From: Mesostigma viride
Taxonomy: Eukaryota > Streptophyta > Mesostigmatophyceae > Mesostigmatales > Mesostigmataceae
Length of the DNA stretch: 64,000 nt
Assembly: GCA_009746045.1 (NCBI GenBank)
Contig: RPFO01000296.1
Coordinates: forward strand, 717,739-781,738
Direction of reading: 5' to 3'
A program made the position numbers and the translations under genes. Below the pieces are notes generated by a model. The model had not been told where the DNA came from and searched no databases. It was given only the letters and a program-made list of their open reading frames with translations. This document shows, in pieces, positions 21,245 to 33,370 of the stretch (its first letter is position 1; the number at the start of each line of letters is the position of its first letter).

Positions 21245-24200
21245 CAAGTAACGGCCAGCGAGCTTGCTTATCGGTCACCTAGGATTGCTCGCCTTATCAC
21301 GGCCAGCATGCAGGAATAGAGAGCGCTGCCAACCCTCCTGGCAGTGAGGCTTAAACGTGGACTTGTCCGGCATCTACGGAGATGCGTTCCGCAGAGGTTC
21401 GTGCATCATCAGCTGGCCCACCTGTGGTCCCTGAAATTCCACAACGACCCACCCATGTACCCCAAGTTCCGCAGCAAATCCATCCACACAGGCCTCGGCC
21501 TTACACCGCCGATGAGAATTCCAAGTGCGCGAGAACGTATGATGTCGTGGCGTCCTCATGGAAAAGCAGAGACTTCGAGTATGTCGCGGAGAGCGACAAC
21601 TTCGTCGAGAAGTCGCGGAGAGAGAGGAGGGGCAAGCAAGGAAACAGCCACGGTCTCAGATGACGATAGGATGACATCCACACACTGTCATGCCCAAAGA
21701 ACACCATGATGGGGAAAAGGCAGTTCCATGCAGCTGAACATCCCGAAGTCCGTATACATTTGGTGAAACAATGCCGTACGGCGATACGACGAGTAAGTTG
21801 TGCTCCCTGCTCGCGGCCGCTCCGAGCACAAGTGGCTGAAACTGCGCATACGCTACTATTGTGGTCATCGGTACCTCGAGTAAAGTGATGAAGCTCAGCA
21901 GCATATCCAGCGCATTGGATCTTTCCAAATCTCGTGAGATGAAGTATGGTAACCCCGTCCAAACATCTCTACTAACTCAGCCACGATATGCGCGAATGTT
22001 GACAGTGACGTGGCCGACTTCGTCCACTTCCATGGTGCTCTGATGTTCGATCGCTGCTGTGGCGAAAACCCTCTATCGCTATACAGAGGCCCCAACGTCG
22101 ACGCTCCGCCACTCCGCTCGACTTTTTCCTTTTCCTCTGAGAAGCGGAAGACGTCGATCAAGTCGTCGACAAGGCACCCACTTTGCATCGTCGTTCCACC
22201 AATTGAGCGACAACGTTCGATGGCTCGTGTCGTCAACGGGATGAGAGAAATTGGCATCCTGCTCGACGTTCCATTCTGTATATAACACACAGTTCAGCAA
22301 TCTCCTCGTTGTAAATGAATCGTCCCATCGCGGAGCTGCAGAAGTTTGTCCTTCTGAGACCCCATATCCTTCACCGTCACTTTCAACCCTTCACGTACCA
22401 CGAACGAGTACGTTGAACTCCTCTTGCCACTTGTTTCGACCCACACGCGGACGACGCGTGATACTTAAACGTTCTCATGTTGATGTTACAATTTATCGAA
22501 GACGTCACCGTGATGATGTCGTCGACGGTTTGACTCCGGCTTCTCCTTCCTCTCGTGATCGAATTTAGGTCGTAATCGAGATATGGCTGACCAACATCGT
22601 CTTCTTTTTAGAAACCTCGCACCAATGCCGCCAGCCGAATGAGCCCTGAGCGTCTTAGCGGATACTCTAGCACGTATCGTTCCAGTCTTAGATTTAATCC
22701 TCCCGCAGCTTGATCATCTGCGTGATGGGTGGACCGGGAGCCTCCTTGTGGAAGCGCGAGAGTGCGATTTTCGTGGGAGAGTCCGCCTTATTCCCGTGGA
22801 GATCTCCCACGAGGAATCGAACGTTGTCGCTCTGCGGTTACGTTGTCGGATCGACCGTGTCGTCATGCAGGTTGAAGTCGAGGACCATTCTGAAGGTGTA
22901 GTACCGTATGCTTAGAAAAAAAAAAAAAGTGCGATTAAACAAAATTTTCGTTCGTCTAAAAACCACACAGACCTCGACTCGACCCTTGAAAAAATGTCCC
23001 AGAACTTTTTATTTCCGTATTAAATGCATTTGCAGTTTAGATATCCTTTTCGACATTCATGAAAAATTTCCCACGGGAAAACTGTCACTTTTTCCTCGGC
23101 CTCACCGTACGTCCGCCAGTTCGCCGCCCTGAGAGGTCCCCCCCGCCGCTCGTACAACGCTCCTGTAAGTACGTCGCCCATCAAGTCACCCAGCCCATTT
23201 TCCCGCCTTTTTCCACGGCAAAGCGCCCTATCAAGAAAACGTAGCAGGCTTAACTGAGTACGCTCTAGCCTGCGTTCAATTCAATGCCAAGATGTCAATA
23301 CCAGCTGCTCACTTCGCAGACCAATTAACTATCGATGACTTCATGCTATACACGCCGCACTGGATTTGTGGCAGACCCCACTCCAACAGAACACACGATA
23401 ACTTGAACAAATCATCAAGCTCGAGCTCCTCAACGCGATTGAATCGTTACGTTACTTGATCTTACCCGTCTGGAATTTCGAGTAGTCGTTTTAACGTGCC
23501 TACGGTGCTCATGACCTGCTCTTTAAAACGTTACATTATCATGCGCCGCCGCTCGGGAATGTATCCGTCTCTCGTGTGGTTCTCGTGAGCTCGCTTGATA
23601 GACACTGACCGCCGCCACACTTGTCCGTAGTTCGCTACCCTCGTCCCACCGTGATGGGCCGTGCAGTTTCTCGCCGGACAGGTAAATAAGACCCATCAAG
23701 AAGCACGCGTTTCAGAGGTCAGGGGTCCTTCATTAACGTACCTGACGCGCCGGCGATCCCTGGACTGCTCGTACGGTACCTCAGTGGCTTGCTCTTCGGC
23801 CCTGTCGAATTTACCCTGTCGAGATCGCCACCTTCAGTCTCATGGACTCGCGACAGCAGGTACGCGTCACGTCACGTCGCTGGGAGCCTCTTCTCATGTG
23901 CCATCATATCCGATTCCAGCACCGTTTTATCACTCCCAGCAATGTTCATTCTCGCTCTCCCTACACGACAGACTCTCTTATCCGAGTGTGCGAAAAGCCT
24001 TGCTGTTTGAGGAGTTGCCAGAGTTTCGTGGACGACGCGCAGGACACCGGCACGGTGTCGCGAGGCAGTCGATGATTCGTCCTGCGACACCCCATCCTTG
24101 ATCAGAGCGAACCGCAGCCTGACGACGAAGTGTATTTTACCCCTTCCGTTTTGCGCGTCCCCCGCGCTCTCTCGAGCGGCAACCTCCAGGCTCGTATGCT

Positions 24201-27200
24201 CTGGCGGGAATTCCGCCTGCAGCCACCCGCGAACACCGGCCTGCGCTTAAGCATGCAACGCCCAATATTCGCCCTCCCTCAGGTAGTCTCGGCAGGCGGT
24301 TCCTCGTGGCTCGGGGTGAGCTCCCGCAACGGTGGCGTCGGGCTGGAGAGTCGGCGCTGCAGAGACCGATGTTTCCGCCGCACTCGGGGTATTTGCGATC
24401 CATCCGTGCGCTGGGATTCCAGACGCCCTCCTTTTGAGCACTGCCTGTTCGCCGAAGATGCAGTGCGTCTCTGCGCGCACGCCTGTCGGCGGCAGCCGCG
24501 ATTGCTGCGCCTTTTCCCTGGCCCGTCCCATTGCTCGCGACGCTCCTTACGTCACCGTCATCTGATGACTGAACATGAGACAATTTTTTGGTCGAGCTTT
24601 GTATTACCCTACGGGGTGGATCCTTGGCGCCCTCGAGGCCGTTTTCGGTTTCGTTCGTTTTCTTTTGCCAGGTGAGCCCACGTGACGCCTCATCGCCCAC
24701 CCAAGCGAGGATGCCAAGTCGGATTCGGAGGCATGTCGTGACAACGTTGGACGGAATCGTGTCGTAGTGGCCTGCTTCTTTGAAAGGATCACTGACGACA
24801 CTCTCTAGAGTTTTGCCCCAGATCGACAACCCGAACAATATCGGAGGAGTGCTTGGGGTCCAACACGTACTCCTTCTCGCGGCCTGCGTATCGTTTGGTG
24901 ACGGAATAATCCATAGTAACAGTTCAAGAAAATTATTTATCGAGGAAAATGTATGGAAGTTTCGTCGAAACATTTTTTCGGGTCGCCTGGTCGGAAGTCG
25001 ACAGCAAATAAGTCGTGAGATCGGTCCTTGACGCGTGTCCCATAGCCGAAAACTCATCCGGCGCCACAACCCCCGCTCTCTTCCCATCTGTCGCGCGGCT
25101 CGATGGTTCCTTTCGTTTAACAGCGCAAGAAACGATATAATTCGCTCGCACTGCTCCGGTACCGCCAACCGTCGTGTACGCCTTGGCAGGAAAAATCATG
25201 CTCGTGAGGAAGTGTCTGTGTATGAACGCGAAACGCCCGCAAGCGTTTTTCCTAGCAGGCCCTGATAGAGTGCACGCCGCATGTCGGCATCAGATCTCAC
25301 AGATGAGCGATCGAACGGAGCAGACACCTGCGTGCAAACCCTGCGCAGGTTGTATCCCAGTCATTGCATCAAGGCGTAGTAGGCGTACATGAGAGACGGT
25401 CCCATGCAGTTCGGTTTTTTTTCCCATCCACGTCATTCGCGTATTTGAACGTTCCCAGAGCACATTCGAGATCTACGCTTGACCTCTCGTATTTCGTGGA
25501 GTCAGACTTATAGATCAGCGAAGTGCTATCATCCCAACGAGAAGAATGCAGCGTTAGAGCATGCATCTTCCATCGCATAGCTAAGTTCCAGGACCGAGCT
25601 CTCTGTATTTCGTCTTCCGTGGGGCACTCCCTGAAATGAAAGCTGTCGAATGACGTTTACAAAGTAAGCCCTTCGCCATTTGACTGTCCGATGTAGTTTT
25701 CCCAGACCGTCGAGCTCCGCAGAGTTTAAAGTGAAATGAAGACTCGCGTCGGGACATATATCGGTGCTGGACAGAGATCGCATAGTGGGCCTGTATCGGT
25801 TAGCTTTGATCATCTATATCTCAAGATGAAAATCGTCGCGCTGCGATGATAAGCCATTATCACTGAAACATTTAATCGTCCAAGACTAGCAGAGAGACGC
25901 TCGGATGCGCCATGCGCATCTCGCATATGCGTCTATCGCACAGGGGCGGTCGCGTGGCTGTCGAGCTGTCGGTCATTGATCGGTCTTTTTTCCAGGCGGC
26001 TCATCGCCGGTGCGGAGAGTCCGGCTCTGTCTCCTTGGTGCTTGCGACCCCCGTCTTGTTTGGGTGCCTGTCGCGGGTTGAGCGACGGAATCTCACGAGA
26101 AGGCTTCAATCCGCGATTGTTGCGAGCTTCTTGACACTCGAGTTCGACTAGCCTGCCGCCTGAATCTCCAATTCCTTTGCAAGACCTTTTTCGTTATCTC
26201 TCCCCCGTATCTCTCTCATTTGCGTCTCTTCTCTCGTGCGCGCTGTGTCAGCGCGTGCTGGTAAACCATCATTTTGTCGCGAAGGCTTTTTCTGTCAAAC
26301 ATTCAGCGTTGCCCTCGAATAGTCCTGACCATGGCTCAACAAGCCGCTCTTCCCGCCGTCGCGGGGCGAAGTTCGTGGCTTGGTAGCATCAGTTGTGAGT
26401 CTCTGAAGCCTCAGAGGCCATGTATTTCTAAGGTGAGATAAATAAATGTCAGTTTCACTCTAACACATGATAGCAGGACAAGGAAGATAAAGCGCCCGAC
26501 CAAATCTACGCCACCGGGGTTAACCTCCGACCCTGAAATGGAAGGACGTTTTCTAACATCTAACAACTATCAACATAGATGAGAAGCTTTCAAGCCCATT
26601 AGACGTACTTGTCACTTACTTGCATTCGAGCATCCATTCGACTGGAGCACTCTCACGTTGTCGAACGAGACTCAAAAATTTCTACCGAGCAGAGCCGACA
26701 AATGTGCGACTCGAGAAACAACGACGACGAGACCGTCATAAGACGATCCCATTCGGAACTGCTATACAGTCTCGTCTTGATACCGTGGATTAATTCACTA
26801 TTTAAATCAGAGTGACTACTTTATAAGTCGACGATCTTCACGCTAAATGAACCCTTACCTAGTACGGCGCAGATAAGTTGGAGCGACCCCAGGTACCACG
26901 TTCTCCTGATCTTATAAAGGCCCTGAATACGTGCTAGACCCTCTTGGGGCCGCAGAGTCCTGACCCACAAAGCCCGCAATTGGACTACTTCTTTGAACAA
27001 CATCGGCTGCGTAGCAAAATCGACGATAGCAACTTGAACGGGGATTTCGCCCTCCATCTCGAAGACGGACGACACGCATGTCGCACCAAAAACGCGTCAA
27101 CGTCATCAATTACCAGGATTGCGAGTTCCAGGCTGCCCTACAACGTTGACGAAGGGCACGCGAGTGGAATCTGTAGTTTCCTATCGCGGACCTACCACAC

Positions 27201-29369
27201 GACCCGGCCGCACGGGGAGAGCGGTAGTGGACGAGAGGTAGATATCCGTACTTTCGGACTCTTTCTATGTCTCGGCGGATCTCGATTGAACCGGCCTCCT
27301 CTCCGCGTGATGTTAGTTGTCGTTTCGCCACGATTTTCGCGACGGTACCACCGCCCCTTCCAACTAACTGGAGATCCTTCACCATCACCTACTTACTCGC
27401 CATGACGGACGTGCGAATGGTGCCGATGACCCTAGTGAACGCACTCTACTGGAGCAACCAATCCAACCACCGCTAATTGCGCGCTTTACGAGTACCGTAA
27501 AGCAGGGAAACACCCTCAACAGAGTCAGGCGGTCACCCATACAGAAGGCATTACGACCGCCCTTCGCAACCAACGGGCAAGAAATCTCTACAAGACCCCA
27601 TACAGGTACACTACTGAATTCCAACCCACATCACGCCGACCACTCGACATCGGCGGTGATCTCCCCTCTCGCCAAAACGGGGGACCTGCGCGGGGAAAAC
27701 GCTCCTAATCACTCCCAGTCGCCGCGCAGATCCAGTAACATAATATTATGAACTACGAGCATAGATTCTTACAAAACGGAAACTCACCCTCACCTCCTAC
27801 ACCACCCCTAACACGAGGGCTGATGCTACGTTGTTGTCTACAAAAATGAAGCCAACTCGTTCCACTCCTGCATCCCGGACACCCAGTTCTTACTCTCATT
27901 ACCTATAATTCCTGTCTAACTATAGAACTCCGCATCAACCGGGCGTCCTACGCACCCCATACTGTGGGTGTGCGGGAAAGTGTATGACTCCTACTCACCG
28001 GTTTTATCCTTATGTGCGCGAACTGCTCTCTCTCTCCTCTCTCTCTCAGTATCTCAAGGGCTCCCTTTGCGATCTGGGACGTGGTACACAACGACTTTAA
28101 AATCCTATCCGCTAAGCCGTATCGATTCGAGAACTCATGAACAGATCGTAACCCGTAATATGGCACTTCGCCCAAACTCCTCCTGTCTTCTCGAGTGAGA
28201 TCCGTCGGTATGCTACGACGCGCTTCCCCTGCTACGAGCTCTCATCTCTCTCACATCATCTCTCCGCGCTCCCCCTCCCAGTGACCACCCCTGCAAGCAG
28301 ACAGCTCACAATACTTTGACAGCCCCCGAACAAAATTCTTTTGTACAAAAACAAGCCCCTCCCCCCAGGCACCAAGTTCAAATTGTTTTTTTCACCGCCC
28401 ATCGACGCCCCATCCTATCTGTTTTCCCGCCTATATTGGGGCAGCAGATGCCTTCGTCTCCCGTTTGCAGAAACAATTACTATGCCTTTGACGACAGATA
28501 AATATCACCCCGGCCACGACCAATGCCCCCATCAGATTGAGTAGAAATGCGGCTACGACGCATTCGGGTATGCTGCCGTCATCAATCTGCACCATAGTGA
28601 CTATGCACCTCGATCTGCTCTTGACAATCTGTTAACAGTCGAAGGTCTCGAACACCGTTAAACTCATCATGAGACCACAAAAACAGCTACTGCCCCGCGG
28701 TGCTTTCGAAAAAATCGATGGCCAAGGCGGAGCACACGTCTATAATCCAAAACAACTCCTCAAGAACTTAGTGACATGCACTTAAAATCCTCAACACTCG
28801 CTCGCTATCATTTACAACCCATCCTCACAGCACCATTCCTTGACCCGCCTCTAATCCATCCCTCCGACCAGTCTTCCACTGAGCGGAGAGTACCACGGCC
28901 GCGACTAGTCTGCCAATCAACAGCATGACCTACAAGACATACGAGTTCGACTCCTCTCTAAAACACCAAACAACCCCATCCATCGTACACAGCCGCGGAA
29001 GACGTGTTGACTGCGTCACAGGTTCCACCTCGCTCGAGAATTGTAGCACAAAATAGCGTCACCAAAAACCCGTACGGGCTGTGGCGGATAACGGTTAGAG
29101 CTAACAACTCACCGAAGGACGAGTGTCATCCGCACGGTCGTTAAATGCGTCTCCCGCACTGTTCAACATACGCGTGCACATGACAAAATCTGCCGCAAAA
29201 TATATGGATTCTACCAGCCTCGTCACTCCGTACAGAAGTCTTTAGTAAGAACTGATCTTTCAACAACCACAAGTTGAGCAATATCCGTGCTTATCACGCG
29301 CTAGTCGTTGAGAAGCGTGACTGCGGTTTTCTTACAACACAATACTCAAAATCCGCTTCGTACGTTGAA
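21245..29369. other. Unresolved 8 kb of the viral element; decayed or heavily frameshifted genes
   Basis: No frame here matches a known family, which is unusual for a compact virus that elsewhere is almost fully coding. Short coding-like strings do occur: on the minus strand NALDMLLSFITLLEVPMTT (21656-21928) and FEMEGEIPVQVAIVDFATQP (26821-27075); on the plus strand KCARTYDVVASSWKSRDFEY (21382-21663). LAILVIDDVDAF on the minus strand near 27090-27125 resembles a Walker B. The longest frame (minus, 24137-25168) is Arg-rich and low-complexity-like and I do not accept it as a gene. A TTTCCC-AC-GGGAAA site sits at 23067-23080. Confidence 0.5.
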
Positions 29370-30020
29370 TACCCGTGATCATATTTCACTGGTTATCCTC
29401 CAGTACTGTCCTATGATCCATTGGCGACCGTGACGCTTCAGTATTCAGATCACACAGTATCTGGCCCCGAACCCCCGCTTGTATTCTGCTTCTAGCCTAA
29501 GCTACTATTATGGTTCAAGCCTGTCGTCAATTGGCGGCAATCACGGGATGGACGTGGCCCTGTATGAAGATGTCCGAGAAACTAGGCGTATATCGCACAC
29601 GATATTGGAAGCAGATTCTTTGGTCGGTCTGAGGCAGCCCATATACGACTACCCGCTTCCGCAATTTTGGCACGGCGCCCCTGTGGCCGTGATGTCTTTC
29701 CACGACCCGGCCAACAATCGGAACTAACTCTTCCGACCGCGTTGACCAATATCCTTGTCAGGTTAACATTTGATAACAACCCACCAACGATTCTCGACAT
29801 ATCAAACCCATATCGCTTAACGGCTAGCGGCCTGTCCGTCTGGCCGGTAAACGTTATAATTGGCAGCAACTGGAATGTTGTTTCAGGATACGAGGAGGAT
29901 GACGGGGTGTTTGAAATCGCATTGCGGATTCCTCGCATCACCACTGACACGTCAACAAACATAGCGACTCTCTACGGCGTTTTGCAAGTCGCGCGCTGGA
30001 AAAATGGCCGTGTCGACTAA
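29370..30020 (+). pseudogene. Viral hypothetical (probable virion protein), frameshifted
   Basis: Three overlapping plus-strand frames read on from each other: DPLATVTLQYSDHTVSG (about 29415-29465), then from 29479 a frame containing MDVALYEDVRETRR and LRQPIYDYPLPQFWHGAP, then from about 29710 LTNILVRLTFDNNPPTILD to the stop at 30020. The last part is beta-rich and lacks low complexity. It is the first gene of the plus-strand virion block, 47 bp before the zinc-finger gene. I do not recognise a family. At least two single-base frame changes break it. Confidence 0.5.
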
Positions 30021-30040
30021 CAAGACCCTCACTTGGACGT

Positions 30041-30050
30041 TATAAAAATC
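30041..30050 (+). promoter_or_regulatory. TATA-like box before the zinc-finger gene
   Basis: TATAAAAATC lies 18 bp upstream of the ATG at 30068 in the short gap after the previous gene's stop. A similarly AT-rich stretch precedes other virion genes (near 32019-32033, 33541-33567 and 35262-35290). Confidence 0.3.
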
Positions 30051-30067
30051 TATGATTATATGCAGAA

Positions 30068-30570
30068 ATGGCAAGGCGTCAGAAATCAGCACGGCGCCGT
30101 CCTTCAAGTAAAAGGGGAAAACCGAAGCGTAAGGTCGCACCCCAGTCGCAGGTGACCGCTTCATCGACCAACACCATTGTCATCCACAGCGCGCCGGTCC
30201 GAAGAGCGGTGAACAAAGGGAAGGTCGCAGAGGCGCGAGGGTTCAAGGATGCCCTTCTCATGGCGTCAGTGATGGCGAACTCTAGACCGGTCGCGTACCC
30301 CCCATTGTCCGCGTATGCCCAACCGGCCCCTGTCGCGCCGGCTCCCGAACCGTTGTCGTCGATGAAGCAGTGGCGGCACCCCCGGAGCCTGCGGGTGTAC
30401 CTGTCGGGAAACGAGTCCAGGTGGGAGGCGCGAGGTGGAAATGCCCACAACCCGGGTGTAAGAGCACGTTCGCAAACGAAAAAAACCTCCTGCTGCATCT
30501 CAGGAGGGTCCACAACACGGTCGTGGGAATTCCAAAAGAAGGCGCTGAAAAAAATCTCACAGAAGAGTAA
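30068..30570 (+). pseudogene. Basic C2H2 zinc-finger protein, one frameshift
   Basis: The frame starts MARRQKSARRRPSSKRGK, a strongly basic nuclear/nucleic-acid-binding N-terminus. It continues through a Pro/Ala-rich linker and shifts frame near 30350. The second frame carries WKCPQPGCKSTF...LLLHLRRVH, a single C-x4-C-x12-H-x4-H zinc finger (about 30436-30510), and ends LTEE at 30570. With the frame change it would be about 167 residues. It could be a viral DNA-packaging or transcription factor; PLVs often carry small zinc-finger proteins, but I cannot name this one. It is followed 2 bp later by the next ATG. Confidence 0.6.
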
Positions 30571-30572
30571 AC

Positions 30573-30839
30573 ATGAGCAGCCCGCTGTTCACTGACGCCG
30601 AGATGCTCGAGATCTCTCAATGGATGACCCTCCATCCAAATGTCCCACGAGAGTTCATTGAGGCAGCCATGCTCTACTGTAAGAAGAAGCCACTCACAGG
30701 GAAGACAAGGCGCGCCATGAAAAGGGCATCGGCGAAAATTGAGGAGGGCGTCGTCAAGGTTTTTGGGACAAACGAAATTACTTCTGAGCTATTGTCAGAA
30801 GAAGTGGCCGATGAAAGGAGTTCATCCAGGAAACGCTGA
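30573..30839 (+). CDS. Viral hypothetical protein, 88 aa
   Basis: Intact frame starting MSSPLFTDAEMLEISQWM and ending in a basic RSSSRKR tail. It is predicted mostly helical, with a Lys/Arg-rich middle (KKKPLTGKTRRAMKRAS). It starts 2 bp after the zinc-finger gene stop and overlaps the ATG (30811) of the next gene. Tight packing and intact coding support a real gene. The function is unknown; size and charge would suit a small virion or DNA-binding protein. Confidence 0.65.
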   Translation: MSSPLFTDAEMLEISQWMTLHPNVPREFIEAAMLYCKKKPLTGKTRRAMKRASAKIEEGVVKVFGTNEITSELLSEEVADERSSSRKR

Positions 30840-31672
30840 CACTCACTCTTCGCACGGAGAACCGAACTCGCGGGACGCTAGTGGATCCGGTATGGGACAT
30901 CCCGGCGGGGCTCCTTGACGATTATCACGACGTCGGGCTTACCCTCATGACCATCCCGTTTGAACAGACTCACATCAGCGAAGGAAACCGATACTTCACT
31001 GTCCGTTTGTCTGGCAGCGAGTCCCCTACGAAGGTGACCTTGCCGCTCGGCTCGTACACGACTATCGAAAACCGAAAAAACATAGAGGACTTTGAAGGCG
31101 GTAGATCCTGGGTTCTCGGTCACGTACAACAGGGCGACTAGTCTTTTTACCGTGACAAATGCCACCGAGTTCTCTGTCGCGGTGGATGAGCCCACGGGCC
31201 GGGTGTTGGGGCTCATGGAAGGATCATATCCTTTCACAGGTGTCCTCGCTAGCAACCGGCCAGCAACGAATGGGAGACTGAGAATGGTGTATGTATACAG
31301 CGACATCGTTCGAGGAAACGTGATATCATCGTCGACAGGCACGGGATATGGAGGCCTTTTGGCCGTCTGTCCCAACATGTCGCAGTTCTTAGAACCCATT
31401 GTTTGGCAGGCAGCGACCCTTTGTGGCAGCATCTCAAGGACTCTCCCAGCAACATCACGATCCGACTGCTCGACGAGGACGACGCTCCTATAACTGTCTA
31501 CTCGGATTGGGCTCTTCAGCTCTCCTTCCGCATAAGCCCTCAGAAGGCGATGGGAATAGAGGCGAGGAAGATCGGGAGCGTTTTGAAGTATATGGCCCTT
31601 GACAGGACCGTCCAGCCACAAACCAGATTTATTTCTCAGCCATCTAGTACTATCGAGGACGATGAAAGTTAA
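30811..31672 (+). pseudogene. Candidate minor capsid (penton-like) protein, frameshifted
   Basis: The gene is spread over three frames. After the ATG at 30811 one base must be skipped to reach ETLTLTLRTENRTRGTLVDP and WDIPAGLLDDYHDVGL. The frame changes again near 31090 (GFSVTYNRATSLFTVTNATE) and near 31410, ending with NITIRLLDEDDAPITVYSDW and DES at 31672. The protein of about 287 residues would be beta-rich. The closing RLLDEDDAPI...DWALQLSF pattern recurs in small virion proteins of PLV-like elements; minor capsid is an inference. The stop overlaps the ATG of the next gene. Confidence 0.5.
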
Positions 31673-32018
31673 TTTTGGAGCAATCGGAAACGTGGCTAGA
31701 CGCGTGGGAGAGTTTGCCGGCAACGCTATCAAGAGGGTCGGCGACGGGGCGGCCATCGTGTCAGCTGTCAAGAAAGCCGGGCACGTCGCTGGCGAAGTCA
31801 TCTCAAAAATTGGCGACGGGGCGCGGGCTGCCAAACAGGCGGCGGGCATTGTCGATTCCGCGCTCGGACACATCCCATCCAACATGATCGCGAAGAGTAC
31901 GCTGCTCGGGAAAGCGTACTCGGTCGCAAACACTGGTCTGAGCGCCTTGTCCAACCTCGAAAGACGGGTTGATGGAGCGAAGGTAAAAAATCCCATACTC
32001 GGCCAGCTTCTTCAGTAA
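31662..32018 (+). CDS. Small amphipathic Gly/Ala-rich viral protein, 118 aa
   Basis: Intact frame starting MKVNFGAIGNVARRVGEF. It is built of amphipathic helices rich in Ala, Gly, Val and Lys/Arg (IKRVGDGAAIVSAVKKAGHV), with no Cys. The ATG at 31662 overlaps the stop of the preceding gene (31672), and the major capsid gene starts about 30 bp downstream. Position next to capsid genes and composition recall membrane-active or core proteins such as adenovirus VI, but that is an analogy only. It might alternatively be a packaging cofactor. Confidence 0.6.
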   Translation: MKVNFGAIGNVARRVGEFAGNAIKRVGDGAAIVSAVKKAGHVAGEVISKIGDGARAAKQAAGIVDSALGHIPSNMIAKSTLLGKAYSVANTGLSALSNLERRVDGAKVKNPILGQLLQ

Positions 32019-32048
32019 AAATATCTCATTCGAATGTATACACAATCT

Positions 32049-33361
32049 ATGGCTTCGGACAATTCCTGGTACTCGCGCGCTATCCCCAAGTCCATGCAAT
32101 ACCTCGTGAAGGCGCTGGGTCAGCAACACGACTCAACGAGTCCATCTCAGCACCCTCTCAGCAAGCGACGGCATCAAACAAGGGTCTGTGGTCGCGGTCC
32201 GCCTCCCCACGTCCGGGTTCGTGGACTTGCACTCCTTCGCAATGTTTTTCACGGGGACCCCCACGACCACGGCGGGGTTCGCAAAGTTCCCCGCGTACAC
32301 GTCCTCCATCATCAGGCGCCTCGAGGTACTGGCAGGAGGTCAGACCGTCGACAGCATCAACGACTACTCCCAGCTGTTCCATACGCTGCTCTCGGTGCAC
32401 GGCGGTGTCGAGTACAATCTCGCGCAGGCTCCCGCTGGTTGGTCGAAGAATAACAACATCGTCATTGCTGATGCGGCTGGCGCTCTCACAAACAACGTGA
32501 AGGCAAACACCGCAGTGGACGGCGTCATTGACCACTTTTTTTTTCCTGGAGCGAGGAGCCTCGGATCGTGGATCTGAGTCTCTTCCCTCCCATCGAGATC
32601 CGAATCACACTCATGGACGGAGGGGTGATGCTTCCTAGCGTGGCGCAAGCAGCTGCTGGTGCCGTCGTGGCCGTTGACGCAGGAACGGGGGTTGGTTTCG
32701 AATTGAGCAACATCCACTTTAGCATCGACACGTACAGGTTCCAAGAGGATATCGTGGGCCAGATTTTCTCGTCCAGGCTTGCCGAGGGTGGAACTCTTTC
32801 ATTCAAGTGGCGAACGTGGCAGTCTACCAAACAGTCGCTCGGGACTCGTTCTCCCTATATGCCATCAAGGCGTCGCTGTCTTCCGCGTCCGCCAGCAAAC
32901 TCCTGGCGATTCAGGTTGCTGCCGGCGCGGACGTGACCAACGCATCTGGCAATACGATGTTCAATCACATCGCGGATGGTATGACTTCCTACCAATACGA
33001 CATCAACGGATCCAACCTGGCGCCTGGATACCGTACGAACGCAACGGAGGCGTGGATCAATCTGTTGTCTGCGTTCGGTGACCAAGGGAATGTTTTGTCC
33101 TGTGTCCGTGAGGGCATGACTCCTACCACGTGGCTAAACAACAACTTCACGATGGCGTGTCACCTTAATATGCCATGTGCCGGTCCAGAGTACATGAGCG
33201 GCCTTGACCTTCGTGGCACGGCATCGGTGGTCACGCTGCGAGTCGAGAAGGGAGCAACGGACTGTATTTCCTACCTCTTCACGGAATGCGAATCGAAGAT
33301 GGACATCTTGCTGCAGGCAGGCAGGCAGCCGTGTACCTCTAAAAAATATATACGTGTGTAA
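32049..33361 (+). pseudogene. MCP: Major capsid protein (double jelly roll type), frameshifted
   Basis: The start MASDNSWYSRAIPKSMQYLV is at 32049 (an in-frame ATG also occurs at 32034). Frame changes occur near 32120, near 32540 (at an eight-T run) and near 32795. The segments read FVDLHSFAMFFTGTPTT, then SSIIRRLEVLAGGQTVDSIN and YSQLFHTLL, then SLFPPIEIRITLMDGGVMLP, then VYQTVARDSFSLY, ending at 33361. Total length is about 435 residues. The RRLEV-x-x-GGQTVDSIN-x-YSQLF region matches the conserved N-terminal jelly roll of PLV/virophage-type major capsid proteins. This forms the icosahedral shell. No in-frame stops besides the frame changes were seen. Confidence 0.75.
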
Positions 33362-33370
33362 TGACAAACG

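Noticed and set aside
24137..25168. 343-codon minus-strand frame in the viral element
   Set aside because: Arg/Ser/Pro-rich composition, no recognisable domain and overlapping frames on both strands. It may be chance in a GC-rich stretch.
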